Of a DNA stretch of 64,000 nt, positions 54,401 to 62,736 are shown piece after piece. Under the pieces are notes generated by a model. That model was given only the letters and a program-made list of their open reading frames with translations. It was not told the origin of the DNA and did no database searches. Every line of letters starts with the position of its first letter. The first letter of the stretch is position 1. Source of the DNA: an uncultured Flavobacteriales bacterium (GTDB lineage: Bacteria; Bacteroidota; Bacteroidia; Flavobacteriales; BACL11); contig CAJQIZ010000024.1 of the NCBI GenBank assembly GCA_905478555.1, positions 1 through 64,000 of the forward strand, given 5' to 3'. Both the position numbers and the translations under genes were made by a program.

Positions 54401-55306
54401 TTGAATAAAACCCTTTTAGCTCATCTTTCTTTATTGTTTGCTAATTTAATTTATGCTTTAAATTACACTTTTGCTAAAGATGTAATGCCAGAGTACATAC
54501 AACCATCCGGATTTATTTTATTAAGGGTAATAGGAGCTTTTTTATTATTTACTCTTAGTTATTTACTATTTATTAAGGAAAAGGTAGAAAAAGAAGATAT
54601 CATCCGCTTTGCTATATGTGGACTTTTTGGTGTGGCAATTAACCAGTTATTATTTTTTGAAGGATTAAATCTCACTACACCTATCAATGCGGCAATTATT
54701 ATGACTTCCAACCCGATTTTGGTAATAATTATGTCCTTATTAATTTTGAAAGAAAAAATAAATTTCCGAAAAGGATTAGGAATTATTTTAGGAATTGTTG
54801 GAGCTTCTTCTTTAATATTAAAAGCGGGGGATGTTAATCTCATTTCAGATACACAATTGGGAAATATATTCGTTTTTTTAAACGCTACTAGTTATGGTTT
54901 GTATTTGGTATTAGTACAACCTCTCATGAAAAAATACAAACCTATAACGGTTATGTTTCATGTATTTGCTTTTGGTTTAATATTAGTTTTTCCATTCGGT
55001 ATTTCCACATTATCTGATGTCAATTGGAACGAAATACCAACTAATATCTACTGGGAAATTTTATTTGTAGTGGTTTGCACCACCTTTATTGCTTATTTAT
55101 TTAATTCTTCTGCTCTAAAGGAGTTGAATCCAACCACAGTGAGCATTTATATTTACCTACAGCCTATTTTAGCTACTCTATTTGCTATAATACGGAAGAG
55201 TGATAGCTTAGATAAACAAAAAATTATCTCTTCTGCAATTATATTTTTAGGGGTTTATTTAGTAAGTGTTCGTTCTAAAAAGCCAACTAAGAAGAAACTT
55301 TCCTAA
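54401..55306 (+). CDS. EamA/DMT superfamily transporter
   Basis: Ten membrane helices form two EamA repeats (about residues 5-135 and 150-295). The conserved NAAIIMTSNPILVIIMSLLIL marks the end of the first repeat and YLQPILATLFAI that of the second. Such proteins export metabolites or amino acids; the substrate cannot be told. The start is TTG (54401), which gives a natural first helix right after the promoter. An in-frame ATG only occurs later. The yicC promoter element uses its stop codon. Confidence 0.88.
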   Translation: MNKTLLAHLSLLFANLIYALNYTFAKDVMPEYIQPSGFILLRVIGAFLLFTLSYLLFIKEKVEKEDIIRFAICGLFGVAINQLLFFEGLNLTTPINAAIIMTSNPILVIIMSLLILKEKINFRKGLGIILGIVGASSLILKAGDVNLISDTQLGNIFVFLNATSYGLYLVLVQPLMKKYKPITVMFHVFAFGLILVFPFGISTLSDVNWNEIPTNIYWEILFVVVCTTFIAYLFNSSALKELNPTTVSIYIYLQPILATLFAIIRKSDSLDKQKIISSAIIFLGVYLVSVRSKKPTKKKLS

Positions 55307-55311
55307 ATTTG
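55304..55311 (+). promoter_or_regulatory. TAAATTTG -7 element for yicC-gmk-nadD
   Basis: TAAATTTG begins on the EamA stop codon and lies 16 nt before ATG 55328. Confidence 0.5.
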
Positions 55312-55327
55312 CCAAAAATATTTTAAG

Positions 55328-56227
55328 ATGATACAATCTATGACGGGCTATGGAAAAGCCGAACTTAACCTAACAAATGCTAACTTTACTATTGAAGTAA
55401 AGTCCTTAAATTCCAAGCAAATTGATGCCAATCTAAAGATGTCTTCTGTTTATAGAGACAAAGAAATTGGTTTAAGAAAACTTTTATCAGAGAAATTACA
55501 AAGAGGAAAAATTGAACTTTCTATTTGGAGAGAGAAGTCAGAGTCTTCTCCAAAATTCACATTAAATAAAGAGGTGATAAAAGACTATCATAATCAGATT
55601 GAAGCCCTAAGAAAAGAATTGGGATACAAAGCTCCATTTTCTAAAATAGAAACGGGAATCTATTCTGATATTATGCAAACTATGGTTCATATGCCAGAAA
55701 TAATGATAAAGGGAGAAGAAAAATCGGAGGATAATGAATGGGGGGAGATACAGAAAGGAGTAGATATAGCAATAACAAACTTACTGCAATTCCGATTGGA
55801 TGAAGGGAAAAAATTAGAGGACGATATTACAAATAGAATAAATAAATTATCTACTCTATTGATTGACATTGCTCCTTTTGCAAATGTAAGAATTGAAAAA
55901 ATAAAAAAGAGCTTGTCAGATAAATTAGCGGAGATTGAAATTAAAAATATTGATGAGAATCGATTTGAACAAGAGTTAATTTACTATTTAGAGAAACAAG
56001 ACATTACAGAAGAGCAGGTGAGATTAGATGCTCACTTGACTTACTTTATAGAAACTATGAAAGCGGATGCTCCAAATGGAAAGAAATTAGGTTTTATTGG
56101 TCAAGAAATAGGTAGAGAAATAAATACTATTGGATCGAAATCATCAGACGCAGAAATGCAAAAATTAGTAGTTCAGATGAAAGATGAATTAGAGAAAATA
56201 AAGGAGCAATTACTAAATATTTTATAG
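55328..56227 (+). CDS. YicC family endoribonuclease
   Basis: MIQSMTGYGKAE is the YicC signature start. The C-terminal part contains EEQVRLDAHLTYF and KLGFIGQEIGREINTIGSK, the most conserved region of the family. YicC proteins are endoribonucleases linked with RNA turnover. The 299-aa length is normal. Its stop shares one base with the GTG start of gmk, a frequent pairing in bacteria. Confidence 0.94.
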   Translation: MIQSMTGYGKAELNLTNANFTIEVKSLNSKQIDANLKMSSVYRDKEIGLRKLLSEKLQRGKIELSIWREKSESSPKFTLNKEVIKDYHNQIEALRKELGYKAPFSKIETGIYSDIMQTMVHMPEIMIKGEEKSEDNEWGEIQKGVDIAITNLLQFRLDEGKKLEDDITNRINKLSTLLIDIAPFANVRIEKIKKSLSDKLAEIEIKNIDENRFEQELIYYLEKQDITEEQVRLDAHLTYFIETMKADAPNGKKLGFIGQEIGREINTIGSKSSDAEMQKLVVQMKDELEKIKEQLLNIL

Positions 56228-56790
56228 TGGGAAAGTTAATTGTAATATCAGCACCATCTGGTTCAGGGAAAACTTCTATTGTTAGTTATTTACTAAAAAA
56301 TATGGAAACACTTTCTTTCTCCATTTCTGCTTGTAGTAGAGTGAAAAGAGAAAATGAAATAGAAGGAAAAGATTATCATTTTTTAGGAATAGAAGGATTT
56401 AAGAGGAGTATAAAAGAAGATTCCTTCTTAGAATGGGAGGAAGTATATAAAAATCAATTTTACGGAACTTTAAAATCCGAAGTGGAGAGAATTTGGAGTG
56501 AAGGAAAAACTGTAATTTTTGATGTAGATGTTGTGGGCGGATTAAATATTAAAAAACAATATCCAAAAGAATGTTTATCTATTTTTATTATGCCACCATC
56601 AGTAGAGGTCTTAGCAGAAAGATTGATTGGGAGAGGGTCGGAATCAGATGAAAGTTTACAAAAAAGATTAGATAAAGCAGAGGAAGAAATATCTCAAAAT
56701 CAAGAGTTCGATACAGTGATTTTAAATGACGATTTATCCATAGCTTGTGAGGAAACGCAGGAAGTAATTACAAATTTTATAAAATCTTAA
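56227..56790 (+). CDS. gmk: Guanylate kinase
   Basis: The P-loop is SAPSGSGKTS, followed by the GMP-binding region (FSISACSRVKRENEIEGKDYHFL, with W-EEVYKNQFYGT) and the lid region RLIGRGSESDES. It phosphorylates GMP to GDP. The 187-aa length is normal. The start codon is GTG at 56227, overlapping the yicC stop by one base (TAGTG). nadD follows after 1 nt. Confidence 0.95.
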   Translation: MGKLIVISAPSGSGKTSIVSYLLKNMETLSFSISACSRVKRENEIEGKDYHFLGIEGFKRSIKEDSFLEWEEVYKNQFYGTLKSEVERIWSEGKTVIFDVDVVGGLNIKKQYPKECLSIFIMPPSVEVLAERLIGRGSESDESLQKRLDKAEEEISQNQEFDTVILNDDLSIACEETQEVITNFIKS

Positions 56791-56791
56791 A

Positions 56792-57364
56792 ATGAAGATA
56801 GGTCTATTTTTCGGTTCGTTTAATCCCATGCATGTAGGGCATAAAATAATAGCATCTTATATGGCAGAATTTTCTGACTTAGAAAAAGTATTATTTATTG
56901 TTTCTCCTCAAAACCCCTTAAAAAAGAAAAAGACTTTACTAGATCAAAACCATAGATTACAAATTATTAAAGCGGAGGTGGAAGATATTCCTCATCTAGA
57001 AGTTTCAGATATTGAATTTAGTATGCCACAACCCTCTTTTACTATTGATACCTTAGTAAGGTTAAAAGAGCAACAACCTGAACATGAGTTTGCACTTATT
57101 TTGGGTGCAGATAATCTGCAAAATTTTCATAAGTGGAAGAATTTCGAACAGATTTTGGAAGACTACTCTTTATATGTTTACCCCAGACATGGTTATCAGG
57201 TGGAAGGAACACACAAAAATATACACCTTATTAAGGGAGTCCCTCAGATGGAGATATCGGCTTCTTTTATTCGTAATTCTATAAAACAAGGCAAAGATAT
57301 TTCTTATTTAATGACAGAGAAAGCTTGGAAATATACAGATGAAATGAATTTTTACAAAAAGTAA
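56792..57364 (+). CDS. nadD: Nicotinate-nucleotide adenylyltransferase
   Basis: The nucleotidyltransferase motif is GSFNPMHVGHKII (GxFxPxHxGH), with SPQNPLKKKK, LILGADNLQNFHKW and the C-terminal ISASFIRNSIKQG (SxTxxR-like). It makes nicotinate adenine dinucleotide in NAD synthesis. The 190-aa length is normal. It lies 1 nt after gmk and 1 nt before the lipoprotein gene. Confidence 0.95.
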   Translation: MKIGLFFGSFNPMHVGHKIIASYMAEFSDLEKVLFIVSPQNPLKKKKTLLDQNHRLQIIKAEVEDIPHLEVSDIEFSMPQPSFTIDTLVRLKEQQPEHEFALILGADNLQNFHKWKNFEQILEDYSLYVYPRHGYQVEGTHKNIHLIKGVPQMEISASFIRNSIKQGKDISYLMTEKAWKYTDEMNFYKK

Positions 57365-57365
57365 A

Positions 57366-57764
57366 ATGAAAATATTAGACTTGAAATATAAGACTCTTAT
57401 TTTTTTGATTTCCATTTTAGGAATCTCTTCTTGCAGCTCTACAAAAAAAGTTGTGATAGAGAATGAAAACAGATCATTCGATTTATCAACTAACAGAGGA
57501 ATTCCAAGGACTGCTTTTACAGGTTGGTGGGTGTATGGAGAGGGACATCACATTTTTAAAGATGAAGAAACATTGGAAGAATATGATTTAATTTTCCCTG
57601 AAGAAAATATGGAAGAATTAGTTGAACTTTATTTGGCAGTTTGTGAGATGGAATATTTCCCCATGGAATGCGAAATGACCGGTTATATTTTCTATATAGA
57701 TAAAGTACCGGTTTTACAAGTTTCTAATTTTGAGATCCTATATATTCAAGGTTGCGGGGAGTAA
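57366..57764 (+). CDS. Putative lipoprotein, function unknown
   Basis: The signal peptide ends in the lipobox GISSCSS (about residue 23). The mature 110 residues are acidic with Cys residues in VCEMEYFPMECEMTG and at the end (IQGCGE), which might form disulfides. No family is recognised. It starts 1 nt after nadD, so it is the last gene of the yicC operon. Confidence 0.65.
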   Translation: MKILDLKYKTLIFLISILGISSCSSTKKVVIENENRSFDLSTNRGIPRTAFTGWWVYGEGHHIFKDEETLEEYDLIFPEENMEELVELYLAVCEMEYFPMECEMTGYIFYIDKVPVLQVSNFEILYIQGCGE

Positions 57765-57798
57765 TCACTTCTTTACTCCATTATCTAATCTATTATCC

Positions 57799-57806
57799 TA
57801 ACTTTG
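57799..57806 (+). promoter_or_regulatory. TAACTTTG -7 element for the DEAD-box helicase
   Basis: TAACTTTG matches TAnnTTTG and lies 31 nt before ATG 57838. Confidence 0.5.
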
Positions 57807-57814
57807 CAAAAAAT

Positions 57815-57832
57815 AATTCCACAAAAGGAATT
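57815..57832 (+). promoter_or_regulatory. Leader hairpin covering a purine-rich site
   Basis: AATTCC pairs with GGAATT around a 6-nt loop ACAAAA, ending 5 nt before the helicase ATG. The right arm with AAAAGGA could be a ribosome-binding site, so folding might limit translation in a temperature-dependent way. This is inference. Confidence 0.4.
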
Positions 57833-57837
57833 CTCAT

Positions 57838-59088
57838 ATGAAATTTGAAGATTTAAAATTACACCCTACTTTACTAAAAGCGGTAAAGGACCAAAACTAT
57901 ATTACACCAACTACTATTCAGCAAAAAGCAATTCCTCTAATATTAAACCGAAAAGATGTTTTGGGTACCGCTCAAACAGGTACTGGGAAAACAGCTGCAT
58001 TTGCTTTACCTATATTACATCATTTGATGAATGAAAAGAAAGAGGGTAATAAGTCAAAAATAAAAGCATTAATAGTAACTCCAACTCGTGAGCTTGCAAT
58101 ACAAATTAGTGAAAACTTTACAGATTATTCAAAACACAACAACATAAAAAATACTGTAATTTATGGTGGGGTAAAACAGATAAAACAAGTTAAAAGGTTA
58201 GAAGCTGGAGTAGATGTATTGATTGCAACTCCTGGTAGGTTATTAGACTTGATGGGACAAGGTTTTATTTCTTTAAAAGATGTTTCTTATTTTGTGTTAG
58301 ATGAGGCCGACAGAATGTTAGACATGGGTTTTATTAATGATATAAAAAAATTATTACAGAAGTTGCCTAATAAGCGTCAATCGTTATTCTTCTCGGCTAC
58401 TATGCCTTCTAATATCCTTAATTTATCTAATACTATTCTTAACAATCCTCAAAAGGTAGCAGTGCATCAAGTTTCTACTACTGCTGACACTATTCAGCAG
58501 TTTATTTATTACACTAATAAATCAGAAAAAAATGATTTGTTATTACACATCTTAAAAGATGAAAAGATCAATCAACTCCTTCTTTTTTCTAGAACTAAAA
58601 GAGGTGCAGATAGAATTGTAAAAAGATTATCGCAGCAGAAAATTAAGTCAGCTGCTATTCATGGTGACAAATCTCAGCCCCAAAGACAGAAAGCCTTACA
58701 ATCTTTTAAAAACTGGGAGATTAGAGTATTGGTAGCAACAGATATTGCTGCAAGAGGAATAGATATTGATAAATTAAGTTACGTACTGAATTATGATATA
58801 CCTAATGAACCAGAAACTTATGTACACCGTATTGGTAGATGTGGTAGAGCTGGAGAAAAAGGGATTTCTATTTCTATTTGCGAACCAGAAGAAAATATTT
58901 TTGCTAAGGATATTGAAAAGCTAATAAAGAAAAATATTCAAGAAATTAAAAACCATCCTTTTCCTCAAACAGAAAAACCAATGAATGCTAAGCAAAAAAA
59001 GGAGTTTGAAAAAGAAAAAAATAGAAAAAAACAAGAATTTTTTGCCAACAGAAAGAAGAATAGAAACTCTACTAATGGTAGGAGGTAA
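57838..59088 (+). CDS. DEAD-box RNA helicase (RhlE-like)
   Basis: Motifs in order are the Q motif (PTTIQQKAIP), I (AQTGTGKT), Ia (PTRELA), II (DEAD), III (SAT), IV to VI (LLFSRTKRGADR, ATDIAARGID, HRIGRCGRAG). The C-terminus is a Lys/Arg/Asn-rich tail (KKEFEKEKNRKKQE), as usual for RhlE-type proteins binding RNA. It is 416 aa. It has its own promoter with a small hairpin in the leader. The VF530 gene follows after 30 nt. Confidence 0.93.
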   Translation: MKFEDLKLHPTLLKAVKDQNYITPTTIQQKAIPLILNRKDVLGTAQTGTGKTAAFALPILHHLMNEKKEGNKSKIKALIVTPTRELAIQISENFTDYSKHNNIKNTVIYGGVKQIKQVKRLEAGVDVLIATPGRLLDLMGQGFISLKDVSYFVLDEADRMLDMGFINDIKKLLQKLPNKRQSLFFSATMPSNILNLSNTILNNPQKVAVHQVSTTADTIQQFIYYTNKSEKNDLLLHILKDEKINQLLLFSRTKRGADRIVKRLSQQKIKSAAIHGDKSQPQRQKALQSFKNWEIRVLVATDIAARGIDIDKLSYVLNYDIPNEPETYVHRIGRCGRAGEKGISISICEPEENIFAKDIEKLIKKNIQEIKNHPFPQTEKPMNAKQKKEFEKEKNRKKQEFFANRKKNRNSTNGRR

Positions 59089-59118
59089 TTTATTATAAAC
59101 AACTATAAGTTTATTAAT

Positions 59119-59358
59119 ATGATAGAGGAAAATAACAAAGATAATTCTCAAGTAAATAATCCATTACACGGAATAAGATTAATTGATATACTAGATTTTT
59201 TGGTGAAGGAATATGGATGGAAAGAATTAGGATATGAAATTAAAATCAATTGTTTTATCAGTAACCCTTCTATAAAATCGAGCCTTAAGTTTTTAAGAAA
59301 AACCCAATGGGCAAGAGATAAAGTAGAAAAGCTTTATTTGAAAACAATTAAAGAATAA
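59119..59358 (+). CDS. VF530 family DNA-binding protein (DUF2132)
   Basis: The 79-aa protein holds the conserved core [32 protein letters not shown] and [19 protein letters not shown]. This is the compact VF530 fold, thought to bind DNA. The function in cells is not established. It lies 30 nt after the helicase gene on the same strand, possibly in one transcript, though a weak TAAGTTTA lies in between. Confidence 0.88.
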   Translation: MIEENNKDNSQVNNPLHGIRLIDILDFLVKEYGWKELGYEIKINCFISNPSIKSSLKFLRKTQWARDKVEKLYLKTIKE

Positions 59359-59390
59359 AATCAAAAGTTTAAACTTCTTAGTGACTATAT

Positions 59391-59420
59391 AAATGAACAT
59401 CACCATGAGAGTGTTCATTT
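59391..59420. terminator. Hairpin between converging genes
   Basis: AAATGAACA pairs with TGTTCATTT around a 12-nt loop in the gap between the VF530 gene and the converging cargo gene. No strong T-run follows, so this is a possible weak terminator for either side. Confidence 0.4.
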
Positions 59421-59506
59421 GTGTCTGACTTAATGGCTAGATCCTCTTGATTTTCCTCTGGCATCTCATGTGGAATTTCTGATTAGAAAAAACTTTTAAA
59501 AATAAT

Positions 59507-60421
59507 TTATTCAATAATTATTCTCTTTTCTACCGTTCCATCATCATAAAGATAAAATAGTGGAGAATTTGGTTTTTCATTAACTGTCCTGCCTAATAAA
59601 TCAATAATCTTATAAGGTCTTTCATTGTATAATTGATTATCTAATCCAGAAAATATTTTTTCTATACTAAACTTATTAAACCCATATACACCGTAAGATA
59701 TTCCATTTCCCATACCTCTCCAAGAATACCAATGTATATTATTATCCCAAGTATCATAACAACCAAACTCTTGAGTAGAATTATCATATCCTATACCTAC
59801 TACAAAGTGATCTGTCAAATCATCCCCATCAGTATCGACTAATATAATTACTGGTTTATTATTATCAATTTCCATCTTATATTCATCCCAGCTAATACTA
59901 GAATAATACTCATATTCTGTATTTGTAATATAATTTGGATTTCTAAAATATATATAATCCTCAAAGGCAGTTCCAATGTCACTAGACCAACTCCATCCCC
60001 AATAATTACCACAGACACTCATTGATGTTTTCATAAAATCTGCAATTGAATTATTCTGATGAGGAATACCTGTTTCAGAAATGTCTTGTAATAAATTTGG
60101 GTAATAATCCTGTGGTAATGAATAATCATCATAATGTTCATTACTAGCAATTAACATATTGATATTATTTGTTTGAAGCAACGTGCTATCATCATACAGA
60201 TCATAAAACCCATGCAAATCGTAGAAACCAACAATCATGCCTAATGCTGTAGGGCCACAGCCTCTATGCCATATATATGTAGGCATCTCATCTATTAAAA
60301 CAACGTTACTTTTATTTAGATTCCCAATAGGCACATTTAATGGTCTCATATTATAGCCTCTACTTTGTTGTGCAAAAACTAGAGTAGGTATAAAAAATGA
60401 TATTAGCAATAGTTTTTTCAT
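59507..60421 (-). CDS. Secreted papain-like C39-type peptidase with T9SS type A tail
   Basis: A signal peptide (to about LVFAQ) is followed by a C39-like cysteine peptidase domain. The catalytic Cys55 is in HRGCGPTALG, His205 in DHFVVGIGYD, and Asp223 or Asp226 in YDTWD. The last 35 residues (KIIDLLGRTVNEKP to LYDDGTVEKRIIIE) are a short T9SS type A sorting tail. The enzyme would act outside the cell or on the surface. A TAAGTTTG promoter lies 4 nt before ATG, and a 125-bp repeat with the tRNA-like 23-mer lies 45 nt upstream. The substrate is unknown. Confidence 0.8.
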   Translation of the reverse strand: MKKLLLISFFIPTLVFAQQSRGYNMRPLNVPIGNLNKSNVVLIDEMPTYIWHRGCGPTALGMIVGFYDLHGFYDLYDDSTLLQTNNINMLIASNEHYDDYSLPQDYYPNLLQDISETGIPHQNNSIADFMKTSMSVCGNYWGWSWSSDIGTAFEDYIYFRNPNYITNTEYEYYSSISWDEYKMEIDNNKPVIILVDTDGDDLTDHFVVGIGYDNSTQEFGCYDTWDNNIHWYSWRGMGNGISYGVYGFNKFSIEKIFSGLDNQLYNERPYKIIDLLGRTVNEKPNSPLFYLYDDGTVEKRIIIE

Positions 60422-60425
60422 AAAG

Positions 60426-60433
60426 CAAACTTA
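60426..60433 (-). promoter_or_regulatory. TAAGTTTG -7 element, leaderless spacing
   Basis: TAAGTTTG with CTTT between it and ATG 60421. The surrounding 50 nt match the upstream region of the gene at 61907. Confidence 0.6.
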
Positions 60434-60465
60434 CAAAAAATAATGAAAAATATTGAAGTGAAAAA

Positions 60466-60590
60466 AGTCGGGGTAGCAGGATTACAACCTAACACCTATT
60501 TACATGATTACAGCAAGTTTTCAAACTAAAAATTGCTCCGCTTTTTGCACCGCTAATCAATCTACTAAAACAAACTTAAAAAAATAATTG
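60466..60590 (-). repeat. 125-bp dispersed repeat, copy 2
   Basis: This is the inverted counterpart of 36931-37055, with seven substitutions and no gaps by hand alignment. It sits between the two cargo genes and ends (on the minus strand) with the 23-mer, which leads into the promoter of the C39-type gene. Confidence 0.9.
60467..60489 (-). repeat. tRNA 3'-end-like 23-mer, third copy
   Basis: On the minus strand it reads GGTTGTAAT plus CCTGCTACCCCGAC, identical to the copy at 37032. A T-run (TTTTTT) follows. Confidence 0.75.
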
Positions 60591-60623
60591 GAATATCTGA
60601 TTAGAAAATGCTTTTTAAAATAA

Positions 60624-61907
60624 TTATTCTACAACTATTCTTTTTTCTACTGTTCCATCATCATAGATTTCAATAAATGGAGTGTGAGTTTGAGGTTTAG
60701 TTTCTTTTCCTAGTATATCAACTGTCTTTTGTAGGTTTCTGTTTGGATTTATAGGAATATTGAATGTTGAGGTTATGTTTCCATTTCCATCTGTTTTTAT
60801 TAGATAGATATCACTAAATCCCCATCCTCCAGTAGTTCCTGTAATGATATAGCCTCCATCAGTGGTTTGTTGAACAGAATGACCTACGTCATCATCTGTT
60901 CCTCCAAATGTTTTACTCCATTGTTCTGTTCCATTACCATCTGTTTTTATTAGATAGACATCAAGACCTCCACTTCCTAAAGATTCTGTACTTCCTGTAA
61001 TGATACAACCTCCATCAGTGGTTTGTTGAACAGAACTACCTATATCATCTCCTACTCCTCCAAATATTTGACTCCATTGTTCTATACCATTTCCATCTGT
61101 TTTTATTAGATAGAGATCATGGTTAAATGCTAAATTATAATCTGATCCTGTAATGATATATCCTCCATCAGCGGTTTGTTGAACAGAATAACTGAAAGAG
61201 GAATGAGTACTACTAAAGTTTTCAGTCCATTGCTCTATTCCATTACCATCTGTTTTTATTAGACAGGTATAAAAGGAAGATCCAGACTTTGTACGTCCTG
61301 TAATAATATATCCTCCATCATTAGTTTGTTGAACGGAAGAACCCCAATCATCTCCTGTACCTCCAAATGTTTTACTCCATTGTTCTGTTCCATTACCATC
61401 TGTTTTTATTAGATAGACATCAAGACCTCCACTTCCTAAAGACTCTGTACTTCCTGTAATAATATATCCTCCATCAGAGGTTTGTTGAACTGATGTACCA
61501 TAATCATAACTTGTTCCTCCAAAAGTTTGACTCCATAACTCTACTCCATTAACATCTGTTTTGATGAGATAGACATCATCCCCATTCGCAAATGAAGTTG
61601 TATATCCCGTTATGATATAACCTCCATCAGTGGTTTGTTGAACTGATTTACCTTCATCAGCATCTGTTCCTCCAAAAGTTTGACTCCACTGATCTACTCC
61701 ATAAGCATCTGTTTTTAGGAGATAAACATCACTAGATCCATTTCCATTTCCATAAGAATGGGTTAATCCTGTAATGATATAACCTCCATCTGTGGTTTGT
61801 TGGACAGATTGACCAACATCTGCTGATGCTCCTCCAAAAGTTGTTTCCCATCCTTGCCCAAATCCAATCAAAGGCACACATAGTAAAATCAATAGTAATT
61901 TTTTCAT
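60624..61907 (-). CDS. Secreted seven-bladed beta-propeller protein with T9SS type A tail
   Basis: A signal peptide (to about LIGFGQ) is followed by seven repeats of about 50 residues, each with a W-x-x-TFGG start, SVQQTTDGGYIITG and DVYLIKTDGNG. Seven repeats suggest a closed propeller. The tail (VDILGKETKPQTHTPF to IYDDGTVEKRIVVE) is a T9SS type A sorting signal. The function is probably binding at the surface, with no catalytic motif. The mRNA is predicted leaderless. A 23-mer copy lies 45 nt upstream, and the 125-bp repeat follows its 3' end. Confidence 0.88.
   Translation of the reverse strand: MKKLLLILLCVPLIGFGQGWETTFGGASADVGQSVQQTTDGGYIITGLTHSYGNGNGSSDVYLLKTDAYGVDQWSQTFGGTDADEGKSVQQTTDGGYIITGYTTSFANGDDVYLIKTDVNGVELWSQTFGGTSYDYGTSVQQTSDGGYIITGSTESLGSGGLDVYLIKTDGNGTEQWSKTFGGTGDDWGSSVQQTNDGGYIITGRTKSGSSFYTCLIKTDGNGIEQWTENFSSTHSSFSYSVQQTADGGYIITGSDYNLAFNHDLYLIKTDGNGIEQWSQIFGGVGDDIGSSVQQTTDGGCIITGSTESLGSGGLDVYLIKTDGNGTEQWSKTFGGTDDDVGHSVQQTTDGGYIITGTTGGWGFSDIYLIKTDGNGNITSTFNIPINPNRNLQKTVDILGKETKPQTHTPFIEIYDDGTVEKRIVVE
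60780..61890 (-). repeat. Seven tandem coding repeats of about 150 bp
   Basis: The propeller blades are visible in DNA. One 105-bp stretch (60901-61005) differs from another (61360-61464) at only two positions, indicating recent duplication or gene conversion between non-adjacent blades. Confidence 0.85.
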
Positions 61908-61911
61908 AAAG

Positions 61912-61919
61912 CAAACTTA
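61912..61919 (-). promoter_or_regulatory. TAAGTTTG -7 element, leaderless spacing
   Basis: TAAGTTTG with CTTT between it and ATG 61907, the same arrangement as at 60426-60433. Confidence 0.6.
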
Positions 61920-61952
61920 CAGAAAATTATGGGAAATGTTGAAGAGAAAAAA

Positions 61953-61975
61953 GTCGGGGTAGCAGGATTATAACC
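61953..61975 (-). repeat. tRNA 3'-end-like 23-mer, fourth copy
   Basis: On the minus strand it reads GGTTATAAT plus CCTGCTACCCCGAC. It begins 2 nt after the sdhB stop, without the rest of the 125-bp repeat, in the same way that the left island copy abuts the M28 peptidase stop. Confidence 0.75.
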
Positions 61976-61977
61976 TT

Positions 61978-62730
61978 TTAATTCTCAGAAGTAATAGAAG
62001 CAGATAAATATTCTCTATTCATTTTTGCAATGTATTCAATAGAAATACTTTTCGGACATTCTACCTCACACGCTCCAGTATTGGTGCAATTCCCAAAACC
62101 TTCTTTATCCATTTGCTCTACCATATTCAACACTCTTTGTTTTCGCTCTAACTGGCCCTGTGGTAAATAAGCAAATTGAGAAACCTTAGCCGCCACAAAC
62201 AACATAGCAGAAGAGTTTTTACAAGTAGCAACACAAGCACCACAACCAATACAAGCCGCAACATCAAAAGCCTTATCCGCATTCATTTTAGGAATTGGTA
62301 ATGCATTTGCATCTTGTGTATTACCAGAAGTATTTACAGATACAAAACCTCCAGATTGTTGTATTCTTTCAAATGAACTTCTATCTACAATTAAATCTTT
62401 TACTACTGGCATGGATGCCGAACGCCAAGGTTCAACATAGATCGTTTCTCCATCTTCAAACATTCGCATGTGCAGCTGACAAGTAGTTACTTTTCTGTCA
62501 GGACCGTGCGCCTCCCCATTAATATAAAGCGAACAAGATCCACAAATTCCTTCTCTGCAATCATGATCAAAAGCAACAGGTTCTGTGCCTTCCATAATTA
62601 AATGTTCATTCATTACATCCAGCATTTCTAAGAATGAAGAGTTTTCTGAAATTCCAGTAACTTTATAAGTTTCTAAACCTCCCTTATCTTCTCTATTTTT
62701 CTGTCTCCAGACTTTTAGTGTTAAATCCAT
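61978..62730 (-). CDS. sdhB: Succinate dehydrogenase/fumarate reductase iron-sulfur subunit
   Basis: The N-terminal ferredoxin domain has the 2Fe-2S ligands in [12 protein letters not shown] and a later Cys in TTCQLHM. The C-terminal domain has [11 protein letters not shown] and [12 protein letters not shown], which hold the 4Fe-4S and 3Fe-4S clusters. It passes electrons from SdhA to the membrane quinone, menaquinone here if mqnC is a guide. The 250-aa length is normal. It begins 6 nt after sdhA. Confidence 0.96.
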   Translation of the reverse strand: MDLTLKVWRQKNREDKGGLETYKVTGISENSSFLEMLDVMNEHLIMEGTEPVAFDHDCREGICGSCSLYINGEAHGPDRKVTTCQLHMRMFEDGETIYVEPWRSASMPVVKDLIVDRSSFERIQQSGGFVSVNTSGNTQDANALPIPKMNADKAFDVAACIGCGACVATCKNSSAMLFVAAKVSQFAYLPQGQLERKQRVLNMVEQMDKEGFGNCTNTGACEVECPKSISIEYIAKMNREYLSASITSEN

Positions 62731-62736
62731 AATTTT

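Noticed and set aside
57084-57284. 66-aa ORF within nadD
   Set aside because: Alternative frame of a conserved gene with no own promoter.
60780-61890. CRISPR array
   Set aside because: The period is about 150 bp, the repeats diverge and the frame stays open. They encode propeller blades.
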